Shown here: one piece after another, positions 1 through 9,053 of the stretch
Layout: each line of letters starts with the position of its first letter
How positions within the stretch are numbered: position 1 is the first letter of the stretch
Origin: Allorhizobium borbori
GTDB taxonomy: Bacteria > Pseudomonadota > Alphaproteobacteria > Rhizobiales > Rhizobiaceae
Direction: 5' to 3'
Assembly (NCBI RefSeq): GCF_014196535.1
Contig: NZ_JACIDU010000012.1
Span: 1 to 64,000 of the forward strand
Length of the DNA: 64,000 nucleotides
Notes under the pieces: generated by a model
Seen by the model: the letters and a program-made list of their open reading frames with translations, nothing else
What the model was told of the DNA's origin: nothing
Databases searched by the model: none
Made by a program: the position numbers and the translations under genes

Positions 1-34
1 TTCCGGCTTCCTGGATGAGCGACTGGTACGACAT
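1..34 (-). CDS. 5' end of an unidentified gene, cut by window edge
   Basis: Only eleven codons are visible, reading MSYQSLIQEAG from an ATG at 34. A strong Shine-Dalgarno (AGGAGG) lies six bases upstream, so this is a real start. The gene is divergent from the ScfR-type regulator at 159. Regulators of that family usually control an adjacent short-chain acyl-CoA, propionate or glyoxylate-cycle gene, so it is a likely target. The peptide is too short to identify. Confidence 0.6.
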   Translation of the reverse strand, partial: MSYQSLIQEAG

Positions 35-130
35 GATTTCCTCCTCATGTGTCGTTTATCGTTGCGTTGGAGCCTATTAATCCGATCCCAACATCCTTGT
101 GGAGGGCCTTCAGTGTGCAGTTGTATAACT

Positions 131-149
131 TTACAAATCTTCTTTGTAA
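131..149. promoter_or_regulatory. Inverted repeat, probable ScfR operator
   Basis: A perfect 7-bp inverted repeat, TTACAAA-N5-TTTGTAA, ends ten bases before the GTG start of the adjacent regulator and lies about 100 bases upstream of the divergent gene. RamB/PrpR/PccR-type regulators are known to bind TTTGCAAA-like half-sites. The position fits autoregulation and control of the divergent gene. Binding is inferred. Confidence 0.6.
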
Positions 150-158
150 TGTTGTAAT

Positions 159-1568
159 GTGTTTATGGAGAAGCAAGGCGTATACCTCGGACCACGATTG
201 AGACGACTGCGGCGTGATCTGGGGCTGACCCAGGCACACATGGCGGCCGACCTCGAAATCTCACCGTCCTACATCGCGCTGATGGAGCGCAACCAGCGTC
301 CGGTAACAGCGGAAACCTTGTTGCGGCTGGCCAAGGCCTACAAGGTGGACTTCTCGGACTTTACCGAGGAAACCGGCACCAACATCACCGCCCGGCTGGA
401 AAGCGTGATGCGCGATCCGATGTTTCAGGACATTGACGTGCTGCCGCTGGAAGTGGCGGACGTGGTGCATTCCTTTCCGGCCTTCGCCGAGGCGATGCTC
501 AGGCTTCACACCTCCTACAAGGAAGAGCAGCTCGCACTGGCCGACCGGCGACAGGGCGCCACGGGCGGTGGCGACGAGGTGCATGGCGATCCTGTTGCCG
601 CCGTGCGCAACTTCCTTGGCGCGCGGCGCAATTTCTTTCCCGTACTGGATGCCGCCTCCGAAAAGCTTTCGGCGCGCGTGACGGAAGCGGGCGGCCTGAT
701 CAGCTTCTTTCAGCAGAAGCACCAGTTGCGGGTACGCCGCCTGCCGCCGGAGGTCATGACCGGCTCGCTGCGCCGGCTTGACTGGCACCGCAAGGAACTC
801 CTGATCGACGACACGCTGGATGGCGCTAGCCAGAATTTTCAACTCGCCCAGCAACTTGCCTATCTGGAATTCTATCAAGACATCCAGGCCGCGGTTCAGG
901 AAGGCAATTTTGAAACGGAAAATGCCCGCCGCCTGGCGCAGCGTTCGCTGGCCGCCTATTGTGCGGCGGCGATCCTCATGCCTTATGCCACCTTCGCAAA
1001 GGCGGCCGAAACGCGCCATTATGACATCGAGGCTCTGGCGCGGCAGTTCGGCGCGAGTTTCGAGCAGACAGCCCACCGGCTGACGACCCTTCAGAAGCCG
1101 GGGCAGGAACGTATTCCGTTCTTCTTCATCCGCGTCGATCAGGCTGGCAATGTCTCCAAGCGCCTGAACGGCGGCGGCTTCCCCTTTGCCCGGCATGGCG
1201 GTGGCTGTCCGCTCTGGACGGTGCACACGGTTTTCCAGACACCGCGCCGCATCGTCACGCAATGGCTGGAACTGCCGGATGGCCAGCGTTTTTTCTCGAT
1301 TGCCCGCACGGTGAGTTCCGGCGGCGGTGCATTTGGCGTCGCCAAGGTGGAGCGGGCCGTTGCACTGGTCTGTGAAGCAAATTATGCCGAGCGCCTCGTC
1401 TACAGCAAGGTGCATCCGAAGCCGGTGGTGCCGACACCGATCGGCATCACCTGTCGGCTCTGTCATCGCATGACCTGCACGGCGCGGTCGGAGCCGCCGC
1501 TCGGCCGGCAGATCCTGCCTGACGACTATCGCCGCACGGACGTACCCTTCGGCTTCTCGGATTCGTGA
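159..1568 (+). CDS. XRE-family short-chain fatty acyl-CoA regulator (ScfR/RamB/PrpR family)
   Basis: 469 aa, cytoplasmic transcription factor. An N-terminal HTH_3 domain (about residues 8-65) is followed by an IrrE/M78-peptidase-like region (about 190-310). The zinc HExxH motif of active peptidases is missing there; FQLAQQLAYLE stands in its place. The C-terminal DUF2083 region carries clustered cysteines (GGGCPLW, then CRLCHRMTC). Mycobacterial PrpR uses comparable cysteines for an iron-sulfur cluster and binds acyl-CoA; extending that here is inference. Start is GTG 159 or ATG 165. An inverted repeat just upstream suggests autoregulation. The likely target is the divergent gene at the left edge. 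Confidence 0.88.
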   Translation: MFMEKQGVYLGPRLRRLRRDLGLTQAHMAADLEISPSYIALMERNQRPVTAETLLRLAKAYKVDFSDFTEETGTNITARLESVMRDPMFQDIDVLPLEVADVVHSFPAFAEAMLRLHTSYKEEQLALADRRQGATGGGDEVHGDPVAAVRNFLGARRNFFPVLDAASEKLSARVTEAGGLISFFQQKHQLRVRRLPPEVMTGSLRRLDWHRKELLIDDTLDGASQNFQLAQQLAYLEFYQDIQAAVQEGNFETENARRLAQRSLAAYCAAAILMPYATFAKAAETRHYDIEALARQFGASFEQTAHRLTTLQKPGQERIPFFFIRVDQAGNVSKRLNGGGFPFARHGGGCPLWTVHTVFQTPRRIVTQWLELPDGQRFFSIARTVSSGGGAFGVAKVERAVALVCEANYAERLVYSKVHPKPVVPTPIGITCRLCHRMTCTARSEPPLGRQILPDDYRRTDVPFGFSDS

Positions 1569-1580
1569 GGCAAGCGCCGT

Positions 1581-2312
1581 TCAGGCGGCGTTGGGCAGAT
1601 GCATCGCCCAAGTGGTGAGCGCTGCACGTCCCGCATCGGTCAGAGCATAGATGCCGCGCTCCACGCGCTCGAACCAGCCATAGACATTGCCTTGCAAGAT
1701 CTTGGCGGCATCGGGCGAGGCGGCCTTCAGGTCGCGCGGGCGCAAGGGCCCGCCGGCGAGCGCCTGAGCGACAGCGAGTGCCTGCTGCCGGTAGGCCGTG
1801 AGTTGTGGACGCCGGGTCGAGCCGCCGGCGACCGGATCGCCCTGCCTCTTCCGGAACTCCATGACGATACGTGAGCGGCGCTTCAGATCGCGGCGCGGCT
1901 TCCACGGCTCGGGCTCGACAATCACCTCGATCAGATCGTTGGCCGTCACGGCCAGCAGGCCAAAACCGAGAAGGCGGCAGAGTTTCTTCACCCGGCTATC
2001 GTTCTCGCGCCCCTTGCCTTTCTTGGAGGCGCCAACCGCCAGCCAGACCTCGTCGCAGGCCGCCGTGCGTTCCACGGCCTGCAACACGAGTTCCAGCGTA
2101 AAGCTGCGTTTCAGCTCTCCGATAACCACCAGTTCCTCTTGGCCTTTTGACAGGCCGACAAGATCGCAATGGCAGACTTCGCCCTTGACCTCGAGGCCTA
2201 GGCTCTCGAGATAATGTTTGATGGGAAGGTAAAGGTCGGTTTCCAAAGGGCGGCCCTGCCGATTCGTTTTCCAAAAGCGTGCCCGTGACCGGTTAAGAAA
2301 TTCATGGCACAC
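1581..2312 (-). CDS. DUF2161 family protein, putative PD-(D/E)XK phosphodiesterase
   Basis: Up to 243 aa. The N-terminal half has a nuclease-fold signature: CHCDLVGL followed by VVIGELKRS, matching the D...(E/D)xK metal-binding pattern. The C-terminal part (about 170-240) resembles the winged-helix-like end of DUF2161 proteins. GTG 2312 is the upstream limit. TTG 2246 (leading to ETDLYLPIK) matches the usual family N-terminus, so the real protein may be 221 aa. It converges on the ScfR regulator with only 12 bases between stops. Substrate unknown; not obviously part of a restriction system here. Confidence 0.8.
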   Translation of the reverse strand: MCHEFLNRSRARFWKTNRQGRPLETDLYLPIKHYLESLGLEVKGEVCHCDLVGLSKGQEELVVIGELKRSFTLELVLQAVERTAACDEVWLAVGASKKGKGRENDSRVKKLCRLLGFGLLAVTANDLIEVIVEPEPWKPRRDLKRRSRIVMEFRKRQGDPVAGGSTRRPQLTAYRQQALAVAQALAGGPLRPRDLKAASPDAAKILQGNVYGWFERVERGIYALTDAGRAALTTWAMHLPNAA

Positions 2313-2390
2313 CCGTCGTCAGGCTGCGCCGCAGCATCGTTCGGTGACAGAAGTCACAGAAATGAAAGCGGCGAAACGTCGCAGTGCGCA

Positions 2391-2404
2391 TTGATCCAGA
2401 TCAT
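2391..2404. promoter_or_regulatory. Candidate FNR/FixK box upstream of cyoA
   Basis: TTGATCCAGATCAT matches the anaerobox TTGAT-N4-ATCAA at all but the last position. It lies about 190 bases before the cyoA start in a 274-base gap with no gene. FNR/FixK control of terminal oxidases is common in rhizobia. Function here is inferred. Confidence 0.45.
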
Positions 2405-2586
2405 TGCGGAACCCGGGTGAATGCAACCGATTTCCTGTGTAATTTGCACCACTTGCCGTGCATTTCAAACGTAGCGGCGCGTATTTTTCACCTCAGCACA
2501 ACCGATAGCACTTTGGAATGCAACGATAAATTCCATTGTATTTGATGGAGGTCAATTATATTCGGGCATGGAAATCAACGTGAAGC

Positions 2587-3645
2587 GTGATCCCGATGCT
2601 TATCTCCTCCCGCATTCTGACCCGCCTCAGCATTCTGCCACTCCTCGCCATGCTCGGCGGGTGCGACATCGTTCTGCTGAATCCCGCGGGTGACATTGCG
2701 TTGCAGCAACGCAATCTCATCTACACTGCCGTCGGCCTGATGCTCCTCATCGTCGTGCCGGTCCTGATCATGACGCTGGTCATTGCCTGGAAATACCGCG
2801 AGGGTAATTCCAAGGCCGAATACGACCCGGACTTCCATCATTCCACGAAGATCGAAATCGTGGTCTGGGGGGCGCCTATCGCCATTATTCTGGCGCTCGG
2901 CACGGTGACGTGGATTGCCACGCACAAGCTCGATCCCAAGCAGCCGCTGACCCGCATCGACGCCGCCACACCGCTTCCGGCTGATGTGAAGCCGCTTGAG
3001 ATCGAAGTCGTTGCGCTCGACTGGAAGTGGCTGTTCCTCTATCCGCAACAGGGCTTTGCGACGGTCAACGAAGTGGCTGCACCGGTCAACGTGCCGATCC
3101 GCTTCAAGATCACGGGCACCACGGCGATGAACTCGTTCTTCGTGCCTGCGCTGGCTGGCCAGATCTATGCCATGCCGGGGATGCAGTCGGAATTGAACGC
3201 CATCGTCAACCGCGAAGGCGTTTTCAAGGGCATGTCCGCGAACGTCTCGGGCGCCGGTTTCTCGCACATGAACTTCAAGTTCCATGGTCTGAGCCAGCAG
3301 GGTTTCGAGGAATGGGTCGCAAAGGCCAAGGCCGGCACCGACACGCTCGACCGCGCTAAGTTCCTTGAGCTTGCCAAGCCGACCGAGAAGGAACCGGTGC
3401 GCACCTTCGCATCCGCTGATCCGGCGCTCTTCGATGCCGTGGTCAACCGTTGCGTCGAGGAAGACAAGATCTGCATGCGCGACATCATGCACATCGACAT
3501 GCTCGGCGGCGGCGGCAAGGCCGGAATCGACAAGGAACAGGCGCTGCGCATGGGTCTTTGCACCCCGAGCGCGCCCTATGGTTCCGCGTTCTACTCGCCC
3601 ATCCGCGAAGACGTTACCAAGAACGAGGAGAAGCAGGCGGGTTGA
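2587..3645 (+). CDS. cyoA: Cytochrome o ubiquinol oxidase subunit II
   Basis: 352 aa lipoprotein subunit of the bo3-type quinol oxidase. The lipobox LGGC places the acylated cysteine at residue 26. Two membrane helices follow (about 42-65 and 90-110), then a periplasmic cupredoxin fold. The CuA ligand cluster of cytochrome c oxidases is absent. The C-terminal COX_ARM segment (around FEEWVAKAKAG) is typical of quinol oxidases. GTG 2587 or ATG 2596 may start translation. First gene of cyoABCD-surf1-ctaB. The protein ends about 100 residues beyond the COX_ARM, longer than E. coli CyoA. Confidence 0.95.
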   Translation: MIPMLISSRILTRLSILPLLAMLGGCDIVLLNPAGDIALQQRNLIYTAVGLMLLIVVPVLIMTLVIAWKYREGNSKAEYDPDFHHSTKIEIVVWGAPIAIILALGTVTWIATHKLDPKQPLTRIDAATPLPADVKPLEIEVVALDWKWLFLYPQQGFATVNEVAAPVNVPIRFKITGTTAMNSFFVPALAGQIYAMPGMQSELNAIVNREGVFKGMSANVSGAGFSHMNFKFHGLSQQGFEEWVAKAKAGTDTLDRAKFLELAKPTEKEPVRTFASADPALFDAVVNRCVEEDKICMRDIMHIDMLGGGGKAGIDKEQALRMGLCTPSAPYGSAFYSPIREDVTKNEEKQAG

Positions 3646-3693
3646 CCGCCTTCTTCACCACCAGCAGTTTCCGACGCACAAAGAGACAGACCA

Positions 3694-5700
3694 ATGTCCT
3701 CTATTCCCGAAACAACGACGTTCCTGTTCGGACGTCTTTCGCTCGATTCGCTGCCGTTGCACGAGCCGGTCGTCGTCGCCACGTTCTGCGGCGTCGCGCT
3801 CGGCGGCATCGTCCTTGTCGCAGCACTCACCTATTTCCGCCTCTGGGGTTATCTCTGGAACGAATGGTTCACCTCGATCGACCACAAGAAGATCGGGATC
3901 ATGTATATCATTCTCGCGATCATCATGTTGTTCCGTGGCTTTGCGGATGCTGTGATGATGCGTATCCAGCAGGTCTGGGCCTCGACAGGGGCCGAAGGTT
4001 ACCTGAACTCGCACCACTATGATCAGGTTTACACCGCCCATGGCGTGATCATGATCTTCTTCGTGGCGATGCCGCTGGTGACCGGCCTGATGAACTTCGT
4101 CGTGCCGCTTCAGATCGGCGCCCGCGACGTGGCTTTCCCCTTCCTGAACAACTTCTCGTTCTGGATGACGGCTGGTGGCGTGGTGCTGACGATGATCTCG
4201 CTCTTCGTGGGTGAGTTTGCGCGCACGGGCTGGCTTGCCTATCCGCCGCTTTCGGGGATCGAGTATTCGCCGGGTGTCGGGGTGGATTATTACATCTGGG
4301 GCCTGCAGGTCGCCGGTGTCGGTACATTGCTATCGGGTGTCAACCTGCTCGTCACCATCGTCAAGATGCGTGCACCGGGCATGACGCTGATGAAGATGCC
4401 GGTCTTTACCTGGACTGCGCTTTGCACCAACATCCTGATCGTCGCCGTGTTCCCTGTCCTGACGGCAACGCTCGCCCTGCTCGCTCTTGACCGCTATGCC
4501 GGTACGAACTTCTTCACGAGCGACCTCGGCGGCAACCCGATGATGTATGTCAACCTCATCTGGATCTGGGGCCACCCGGAAGTCTACATCCTCATTCTGC
4601 CGGCTTTCGGTGTGTTTTCCGAAATCGTCGCCACCTTCTCGCGCAAGCGTCTGTTCGGTTACGTGACGATGGTCTGGGCGACGGCGGTCATCACCCTGCT
4701 GTCCTACCTCGTGTGGCTGCACCACTTCTTCACGATGGGCTCGGGTGCCTCGGTCAACACCTTCTTCGGCATCACGACGATGATCATCTCGGTGCCGACG
4801 GGCGTGAAGATCTTCAACTGGCTCTTCACCATGTACAAGGGCCGCATCAAGTTCGACGTCCCGATGCTCTGGACGATGGGCTTCCTCATCACCTTCACCA
4901 TCGGTGGCATGACGGGCGTTCTGATGTCTGTTCCCCCGGCGGACTTCGTGCTGCACAACTCGCTTTTCCTGATCGCACACTTCCATAACGTGATCATCGG
5001 CGGCGTGGTGTTCGGTATGCTCGCCGGTATCGTCTACTGGTTCCCGAAGGCATTCGGCTACCGTCTCGATCCGTTCTGGGGCAAGATGTCGTTCTGGTTC
5101 TGGTTCATCGGCTTCTACTTCGCCTTCATGCCGCTCTACGTGCTCGGCCTGATGGGCGTAACCCGCCGCCTGAGCCAGTTCGAGGCGGATTCCACATTGA
5201 CGGTTCTCTTCGGCGTCGCTGCCTTCGGCGTGGTGCTGATCGCCATCGGCATCGGCTGCTTCGTTCTCCAGCTCATCGTCAGCTACCTCAAGCGGGACCA
5301 GCTGCGCGACGAGACGGGCGACCCGTGGAACGGCCGCACGCTGGAATGGTCGACGTCTTCGCCGCCGCCGGATTACAACTTCGCCTTCACGCCGGTCGTG
5401 CATGATCTCGATGCCTGGTGGGATATGAAGACCCGTGGCTACAAGCGCCCGCTCGCAGGTTTCCGCCCGATCCACATGCCGAAGAACACCGGCGCCGGGA
5501 TCATCCTGGCCGGTCTTTCCACGGCCTGCGCCTTCGGTCTGATCTGGCACATGTGGTGGCTGGCCATCGGTGGCCTTGCGGCAACCATTGCAGCGGCGAT
5601 CGTTCACACCTTCAACTACAACCGTGATTACTACATCCCGGCCGAGACCGTCGCTTCCACAGAGGAAGCCCGCACGGAAGCGCTGGCAAAGCAGGCTTGA
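3694..5700 (+). CDS. cyoB: Cytochrome o ubiquinol oxidase subunit I
   Basis: 668 aa, catalytic heme-copper subunit that reduces O2 and pumps protons in the inner membrane. Visible ligand motifs include [12 protein letters not shown] (crosslinked His-Tyr), LHHFFTMG (CuB histidines) and [11 protein letters not shown] (heme ligands). Length and the roughly 14-15 helix profile match CyoB. It follows cyoA by 48 bases. The stop overlaps a possible TTG of cyoC, although the ATG at 5706 is the better cyoC start. Confidence 0.97.
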   Translation: MSSIPETTTFLFGRLSLDSLPLHEPVVVATFCGVALGGIVLVAALTYFRLWGYLWNEWFTSIDHKKIGIMYIILAIIMLFRGFADAVMMRIQQVWASTGAEGYLNSHHYDQVYTAHGVIMIFFVAMPLVTGLMNFVVPLQIGARDVAFPFLNNFSFWMTAGGVVLTMISLFVGEFARTGWLAYPPLSGIEYSPGVGVDYYIWGLQVAGVGTLLSGVNLLVTIVKMRAPGMTLMKMPVFTWTALCTNILIVAVFPVLTATLALLALDRYAGTNFFTSDLGGNPMMYVNLIWIWGHPEVYILILPAFGVFSEIVATFSRKRLFGYVTMVWATAVITLLSYLVWLHHFFTMGSGASVNTFFGITTMIISVPTGVKIFNWLFTMYKGRIKFDVPMLWTMGFLITFTIGGMTGVLMSVPPADFVLHNSLFLIAHFHNVIIGGVVFGMLAGIVYWFPKAFGYRLDPFWGKMSFWFWFIGFYFAFMPLYVLGLMGVTRRLSQFEADSTLTVLFGVAAFGVVLIAIGIGCFVLQLIVSYLKRDQLRDETGDPWNGRTLEWSTSSPPPDYNFAFTPVVHDLDAWWDMKTRGYKRPLAGFRPIHMPKNTGAGIILAGLSTACAFGLIWHMWWLAIGGLAATIAAAIVHTFNYNRDYYIPAETVASTEEARTEALAKQA

Positions 5701-5705
5701 TCGAG

Positions 5706-6338
5706 ATGGCAAACCACGCACCCTCCTTCACCACGCCCGGCGGTGAGCCGGTCTTCATGATGACCGACAAGGATCATCATCCGGAAAACGGCACCTCGCT
5801 GGGTTTCTGGATCTACCTGATGAGCGACTGCCTGATCTTTGCATCGCTCTTCGCCACCTATGCCGTGCTCGGCAAGAGCTATGCGGCCGGCCCTGCGCCG
5901 AAGGACCTGTTCGATCTGGAGCTTGTCGCGGTCAACACCGCCATGCTGCTCTTCTCGTCGATCACCTACGGCTTTGCCATGCTCGAAGCCTACAAGAAGA
6001 ATGTCGGCCGGACGATCATCTGGCTGGGCATTACCGGTCTGTTCGGCGCGTCCTTCATCGGCATTGAACTCTATGAGTTCCATCACCTCATAGCCGAAGG
6101 TGCGGGCCCGCAGCGTTCGGCCTTCCTGTCGGCCTTCTTCGCTCTGGTCGGCACCCACGGTCTGCACGTCACCGTCGGCCTGATCTGGCTGGTGACTCTG
6201 ATGGTGCAGGTTGGCAAGAACGGCGTTGGCCCTGCCAACATGCGCCGTCTGAGCTGCCTTTCGATGTTCTGGCACTTCCTCGACGTCATCTGGATCGGCG
6301 TCTTCTCCTTCGTCTATCTCATGGGGGTCATCGGATGA
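5706..6338 (+). CDS. cyoC: Cytochrome o ubiquinol oxidase subunit III
   Basis: 210 aa, five membrane helices, COX3 family. It stabilises the quinol oxidase core. ATG 5706 (MANHAPSF) is chosen over the in-frame TTG at 5697, which would overlap the cyoB stop. It overlaps cyoD by four bases (ATGA at 6335), so the two are translationally coupled. Confidence 0.95.
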   Translation: MANHAPSFTTPGGEPVFMMTDKDHHPENGTSLGFWIYLMSDCLIFASLFATYAVLGKSYAAGPAPKDLFDLELVAVNTAMLLFSSITYGFAMLEAYKKNVGRTIIWLGITGLFGASFIGIELYEFHHLIAEGAGPQRSAFLSAFFALVGTHGLHVTVGLIWLVTLMVQVGKNGVGPANMRRLSCLSMFWHFLDVIWIGVFSFVYLMGVIG

Positions 6339-6733
6339 GCGCGACCGCTGAAAACCACGCTTCCCACGGCCATGATCACGACCACCACGATGATGGCGGA
6401 CACGATCACGGTTCCTTCAAGAGCTATCTGACGGGCTTCATCCTGTCGGTCATCCTCACGGCCATTCCCTTCTGGCTGGTCATGGGTGACGTGATTGCCG
6501 ACAAGACAGTTCTGGTGCTCGCCATCATGGGCCTCGGCGTCGTGCAGATCTTCGTGCACATGATCTACTTCCTGCATATGAACGGGAAGTCCGAAGGCGG
6601 CTGGACCCTTATGGCCATGCTTTTCACCGTCGTGCTTGTCATGATCACGCTCATCGGTTCGCTGTGGGTGCTTTTTCACCTGAACACGAATCTGATGCCG
6701 ATGACGGTCGATCAGATCAAGAACCTGCCCTGA
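6335..6733 (+). CDS. cyoD: Cytochrome o ubiquinol oxidase subunit IV, His-rich N-terminus
   Basis: 132 aa, COX4_pro family with three membrane helices (about residues 28-130). The cytoplasmic N-terminus is strikingly His/Asp-rich: [16 protein letters not shown] within the first 30 residues, which E. coli CyoD lacks. This could bind metal, perhaps copper for the enzyme, but that is speculative. Coupled to cyoC by ATGA overlap; followed by surf1 after five bases. Confidence 0.93.
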   Translation: MSATAENHASHGHDHDHHDDGGHDHGSFKSYLTGFILSVILTAIPFWLVMGDVIADKTVLVLAIMGLGVVQIFVHMIYFLHMNGKSEGGWTLMAMLFTVVLVMITLIGSLWVLFHLNTNLMPMTVDQIKNLP

Positions 6734-6738
6734 CAACA

Positions 6739-7500
6739 ATGAGCGTGGCGATGACGACGGCAGCAACCGAAAGCGAAGTGCGCAAGGGCGGCAAGGCCTT
6801 TGCGTTCGCGCTCGGCCTTGCCGTTTTCGCCACGCTGCTCGGCCTTGCGTTGACTGTCTGGCAAATTCAGAGACTGTCTTGGAAGACTGAGCTGATTGCC
6901 CGCATCGAAGCACGGATCAGCGCGGCCCCAGTGCCCCTGCCACCGGCTTCCGAATGGGCGTCACTCCAGCCTTCGGACTATGAATATCGCAACGTCACAG
7001 TGTCCGGCACATGGGTGCCGCAGACTGACGCCAAGGCGTTGGCGTTGACGGACCGTGGAACCGGCTTCTGGGTTATGACGCCACTCAAGCTCGCAACCGG
7101 CGAGATCGTCTACATCAATCGCGGTTTCGTACCACAGGAGATGAGGGACGGATTTGAGGTGCGGCCGGACACCGTGACGATCACCGGCCTGATGCGTGTG
7201 AGCGAGCCGGGTGGGCTGATGCTGCGCCCCAACGATCCCGCGAAGGGCCGGTGGTATTCCCGCGACGTAACCGCAATGGCAAGCGCCGCCGGCCTTGCTG
7301 CCCCGGCACCGTTCTTCATTGATCGCCGTGCCGATGCTGACCGTGATGCTCTGCCCGTGGGCGGAATGACGCGGGTCAGCTTTCCCAATAACCACTTGCT
7401 CTACGCAATCCAGTTCCTGGCTCTGGCGCTGGTTTCGGCAGGCGGTGCGGTCCTTCTGATCCGCCACCGCCGCCGTCAGGCAGCCACCAGCGGCAATTGA
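6739..7500 (+). CDS. SURF1 family oxidase assembly protein (quinol-oxidase type)
   Basis: 253 aa with an N-terminal and a C-terminal membrane helix (about 15-40 and 215-240) around a periplasmic loop, the SURF1 layout. SURF1 proteins aid heme insertion into subunit I. In Paracoccus separate Surf1c and Surf1q forms serve aa3 and ba3/bo3 oxidases, and the position inside a cyo operon fits Surf1q. ATG 6739 is chosen (ATG 6751 also possible). The longer reading frame back to 6664 lies inside cyoD. Confidence 0.88.
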   Translation: MSVAMTTAATESEVRKGGKAFAFALGLAVFATLLGLALTVWQIQRLSWKTELIARIEARISAAPVPLPPASEWASLQPSDYEYRNVTVSGTWVPQTDAKALALTDRGTGFWVMTPLKLATGEIVYINRGFVPQEMRDGFEVRPDTVTITGLMRVSEPGGLMLRPNDPAKGRWYSRDVTAMASAAGLAAPAPFFIDRRADADRDALPVGGMTRVSFPNNHLLYAIQFLALALVSAGGAVLLIRHRRRQAATSGN

Positions 7501-7523
7501 ACCGGATAGAACGGAACCAAGCG

Positions 7524-8471
7524 ATGTCGGTCACTGGTCATCACGAAACGACTGCCGCAACAGCCAGCCTGCGCATGCTGGCACCGCGGTTGCGCGACTA
7601 CTTCGCGCTGATGAAGCCGCGTGTCATGTCGCTGGTGGTCTTCACGGCTTTCGCCGGGCTTTTTCTGGCGCCGGGCGGTATCGCGCCGGCCAGCGGCGTT
7701 CTGACCATCCTGTGCATTGCGGTGGGGGCAGGGGCCTCCGGTGCATTGAACATGTGGTATGACGCCGATATTGACCGGATCATGAGCCGCACCCGCGAGC
7801 GCCCGGTTCCGGCCGGTCGCGTGTCGCCGGTGGAGGCGCTGGTCGTTGGCATAACGCTGTCGATTATCTCGGTGTTGACGCTTGGTCTCGGCGTCAACTG
7901 GCTCTCGGCCGGTCTTCTGGCCTTCACCATCTTCTTCTATGCCGTCATCTATACGATGATCCTGAAGCGTCGGACACCGCAGAACATCGTGATTGGCGGT
8001 GCGTCCGGTGCTCTGCCGCCGATGATTGGCTGGGCCGCGGTGACGGGAACGGTCTCTGTCGAAAGCGTCCTTCTCTTCCTGATCATCTTTCTTTGGACGC
8101 CTCCGCATTTCTGGTCACTTGCGCTCTTCAAGTGCGGTGATTACGGCGATGCCGGCGTGCCCATGTTGCCGGTCGTGGCCGGCGAGCGTGCCACCAAGAT
8201 CCAGATCGTCGCTTATGCCGTTCCGACTGCCCTCATCGGCATCGCACCAGCGCTGATCGGCATGGCGGGCATCACTTACGGCCTGTTCGCCGCTGTTCTC
8301 GGCGCCATCTTTGTCGTCTATTCCCTTGGTGTCTTCCGTATGCCCGAGGGCGATCCGAAGATGATGGCAGCCAAAAAGAATTTCGCCTATTCGATCTTCT
8401 ATCTCTTTACGATCTTCTCGGCACTGATGGCTGATAAGCTGGCCGACCGTCTACCCGGTCTTCTTTCATAA
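7524..8471 (+). CDS. ctaB: Protoheme IX farnesyltransferase (heme O synthase)
   Basis: 315 aa, UbiA-type membrane prenyltransferase that converts heme B to heme O for the oxidase. The Asp-rich substrate motif is visible ([18 protein letters not shown]), with a second one near the middle of the protein. About nine membrane helices. ATG 7524 is chosen over the in-frame TTG at 7497, which overlaps the surf1 stop. Last gene of the cyo operon, closed by the terminator at 8474. CyoE is an equivalent name. Confidence 0.94.
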   Translation: MSVTGHHETTAATASLRMLAPRLRDYFALMKPRVMSLVVFTAFAGLFLAPGGIAPASGVLTILCIAVGAGASGALNMWYDADIDRIMSRTRERPVPAGRVSPVEALVVGITLSIISVLTLGLGVNWLSAGLLAFTIFFYAVIYTMILKRRTPQNIVIGGASGALPPMIGWAAVTGTVSVESVLLFLIIFLWTPPHFWSLALFKCGDYGDAGVPMLPVVAGERATKIQIVAYAVPTALIGIAPALIGMAGITYGLFAAVLGAIFVVYSLGVFRMPEGDPKMMAAKKNFAYSIFYLFTIFSALMADKLADRLPGLLS

Positions 8472-8473
8472 GA

Positions 8474-8504
8474 AAACGCGGCACCGGAGTTCCGGGCCGC
8501 GTTT
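8474..8504 (+). terminator. Terminator of the cyo operon
   Basis: A 9-bp perfect stem (AAACGCGGC / GCCGCGTTT) encloses an inner CCGGA/TCCGG stem. It begins two bases after the ctaB stop and ends in TTT. Because the outer stem has A on one side and T on the other it can act in both directions, including for the convergent pseudoazurin gene. Confidence 0.8.
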
Positions 8505-8528
8505 ATCGTGTTGCCGCACCCACGCCGG

Positions 8529-8966
8529 TCAGGGTTTGGTGAGTTCGGCAAAGTAAGCCTTCATCCGCTCTCCCGCCTTGCCTGGCATTTTCACCGCCTG
8601 CGCCGCTTCCAGGTTGCCGGGATTATCGCCTGCCTGAATAAGGGCCACCATGCCCATGGCAAAGTGTGGCGAGCATCGGATGCCGTAAATGCCTGGCTGC
8701 GTCAGCGTCAGCGTATATTCCTCGTTCGTCTTGCCCTTGAAGGGCTCCACACCCTCGGGCAACATGCCCTTGACCCCCTCGACATTGTGAGTCTTGTCGG
8801 AGGGAATAAAGCGCACGGTATCGCCCGGCGCCGCCTTGATGACCGCCGGTTCAAAGACCATCGGCCCGGCTTCACCCTGATTGCGCATGTGCACTTCATG
8901 TTCGGCCGCGAAGGCCGTACCGCTGGCGAGTGCCAGAACAACCGCAATCCCAAGTCCTTTCAGCAT
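8529..8966 (-). CDS. Pseudoazurin (periplasmic blue copper protein)
   Basis: 145 aa precursor with a Sec signal ([20 protein letters not shown]). Type-1 copper ligands are visible: His in DKTHNVEG, then Cys, His and Met in [11 protein letters not shown]. Pseudoazurins shuttle electrons between periplasmic dehydrogenases, cytochromes and reductases. ATG 8966 has an AGGAGG 11 bases upstream; longer readings lack this. It lies downstream of the FIST/kinase genes, and a copy of the motif shared by the PQQ island sits 67 bases before its start. It may accept electrons from the alcohol dehydrogenase chain (inference). Confidence 0.93.
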   Translation of the reverse strand: MLKGLGIAVVLALASGTAFAAEHEVHMRNQGEAGPMVFEPAVIKAAPGDTVRFIPSDKTHNVEGVKGMLPEGVEPFKGKTNEEYTLTLTQPGIYGIRCSPHFAMGMVALIQAGDNPGNLEAAQAVKMPGKAGERMKAYFAELTKP

Positions 8967-9032
8967 TCCGTCCAAGCCTCCTCTTCCGTGGTAGGATATG
9001 CACGGAGTTTGTGCCGGAGGCCGGTTCTGCAC

Positions 9033-9049
9033 AATGCGACCTTGGTGCC
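9033..9049. promoter_or_regulatory. PQQ-island motif copy upstream of pseudoazurin
   Basis: AATGCGACCTTGGTGCC differs at one position from the copy at 21626 and keeps the CGACC-WW-GGT core. It lies between the histidine kinase stop (9054) and the pseudoazurin start. Confidence 0.65.
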
Positions 9050-9053
9050 GTTT

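Noticed and set aside
2587-3645. Reading the oxidase as cytochrome c oxidase
   Set aside because: Subunit II has a lipobox and COX_ARM but no CuA ligands, and the operon is cyoABCD-like with CyoD.
4330-5721. 463-aa open frame antisense to cyoB
   Set aside because: The plus-strand frame is clearly CyoB with catalytic motifs; the antisense frame has no family features and reflects GC-rich codon bias.
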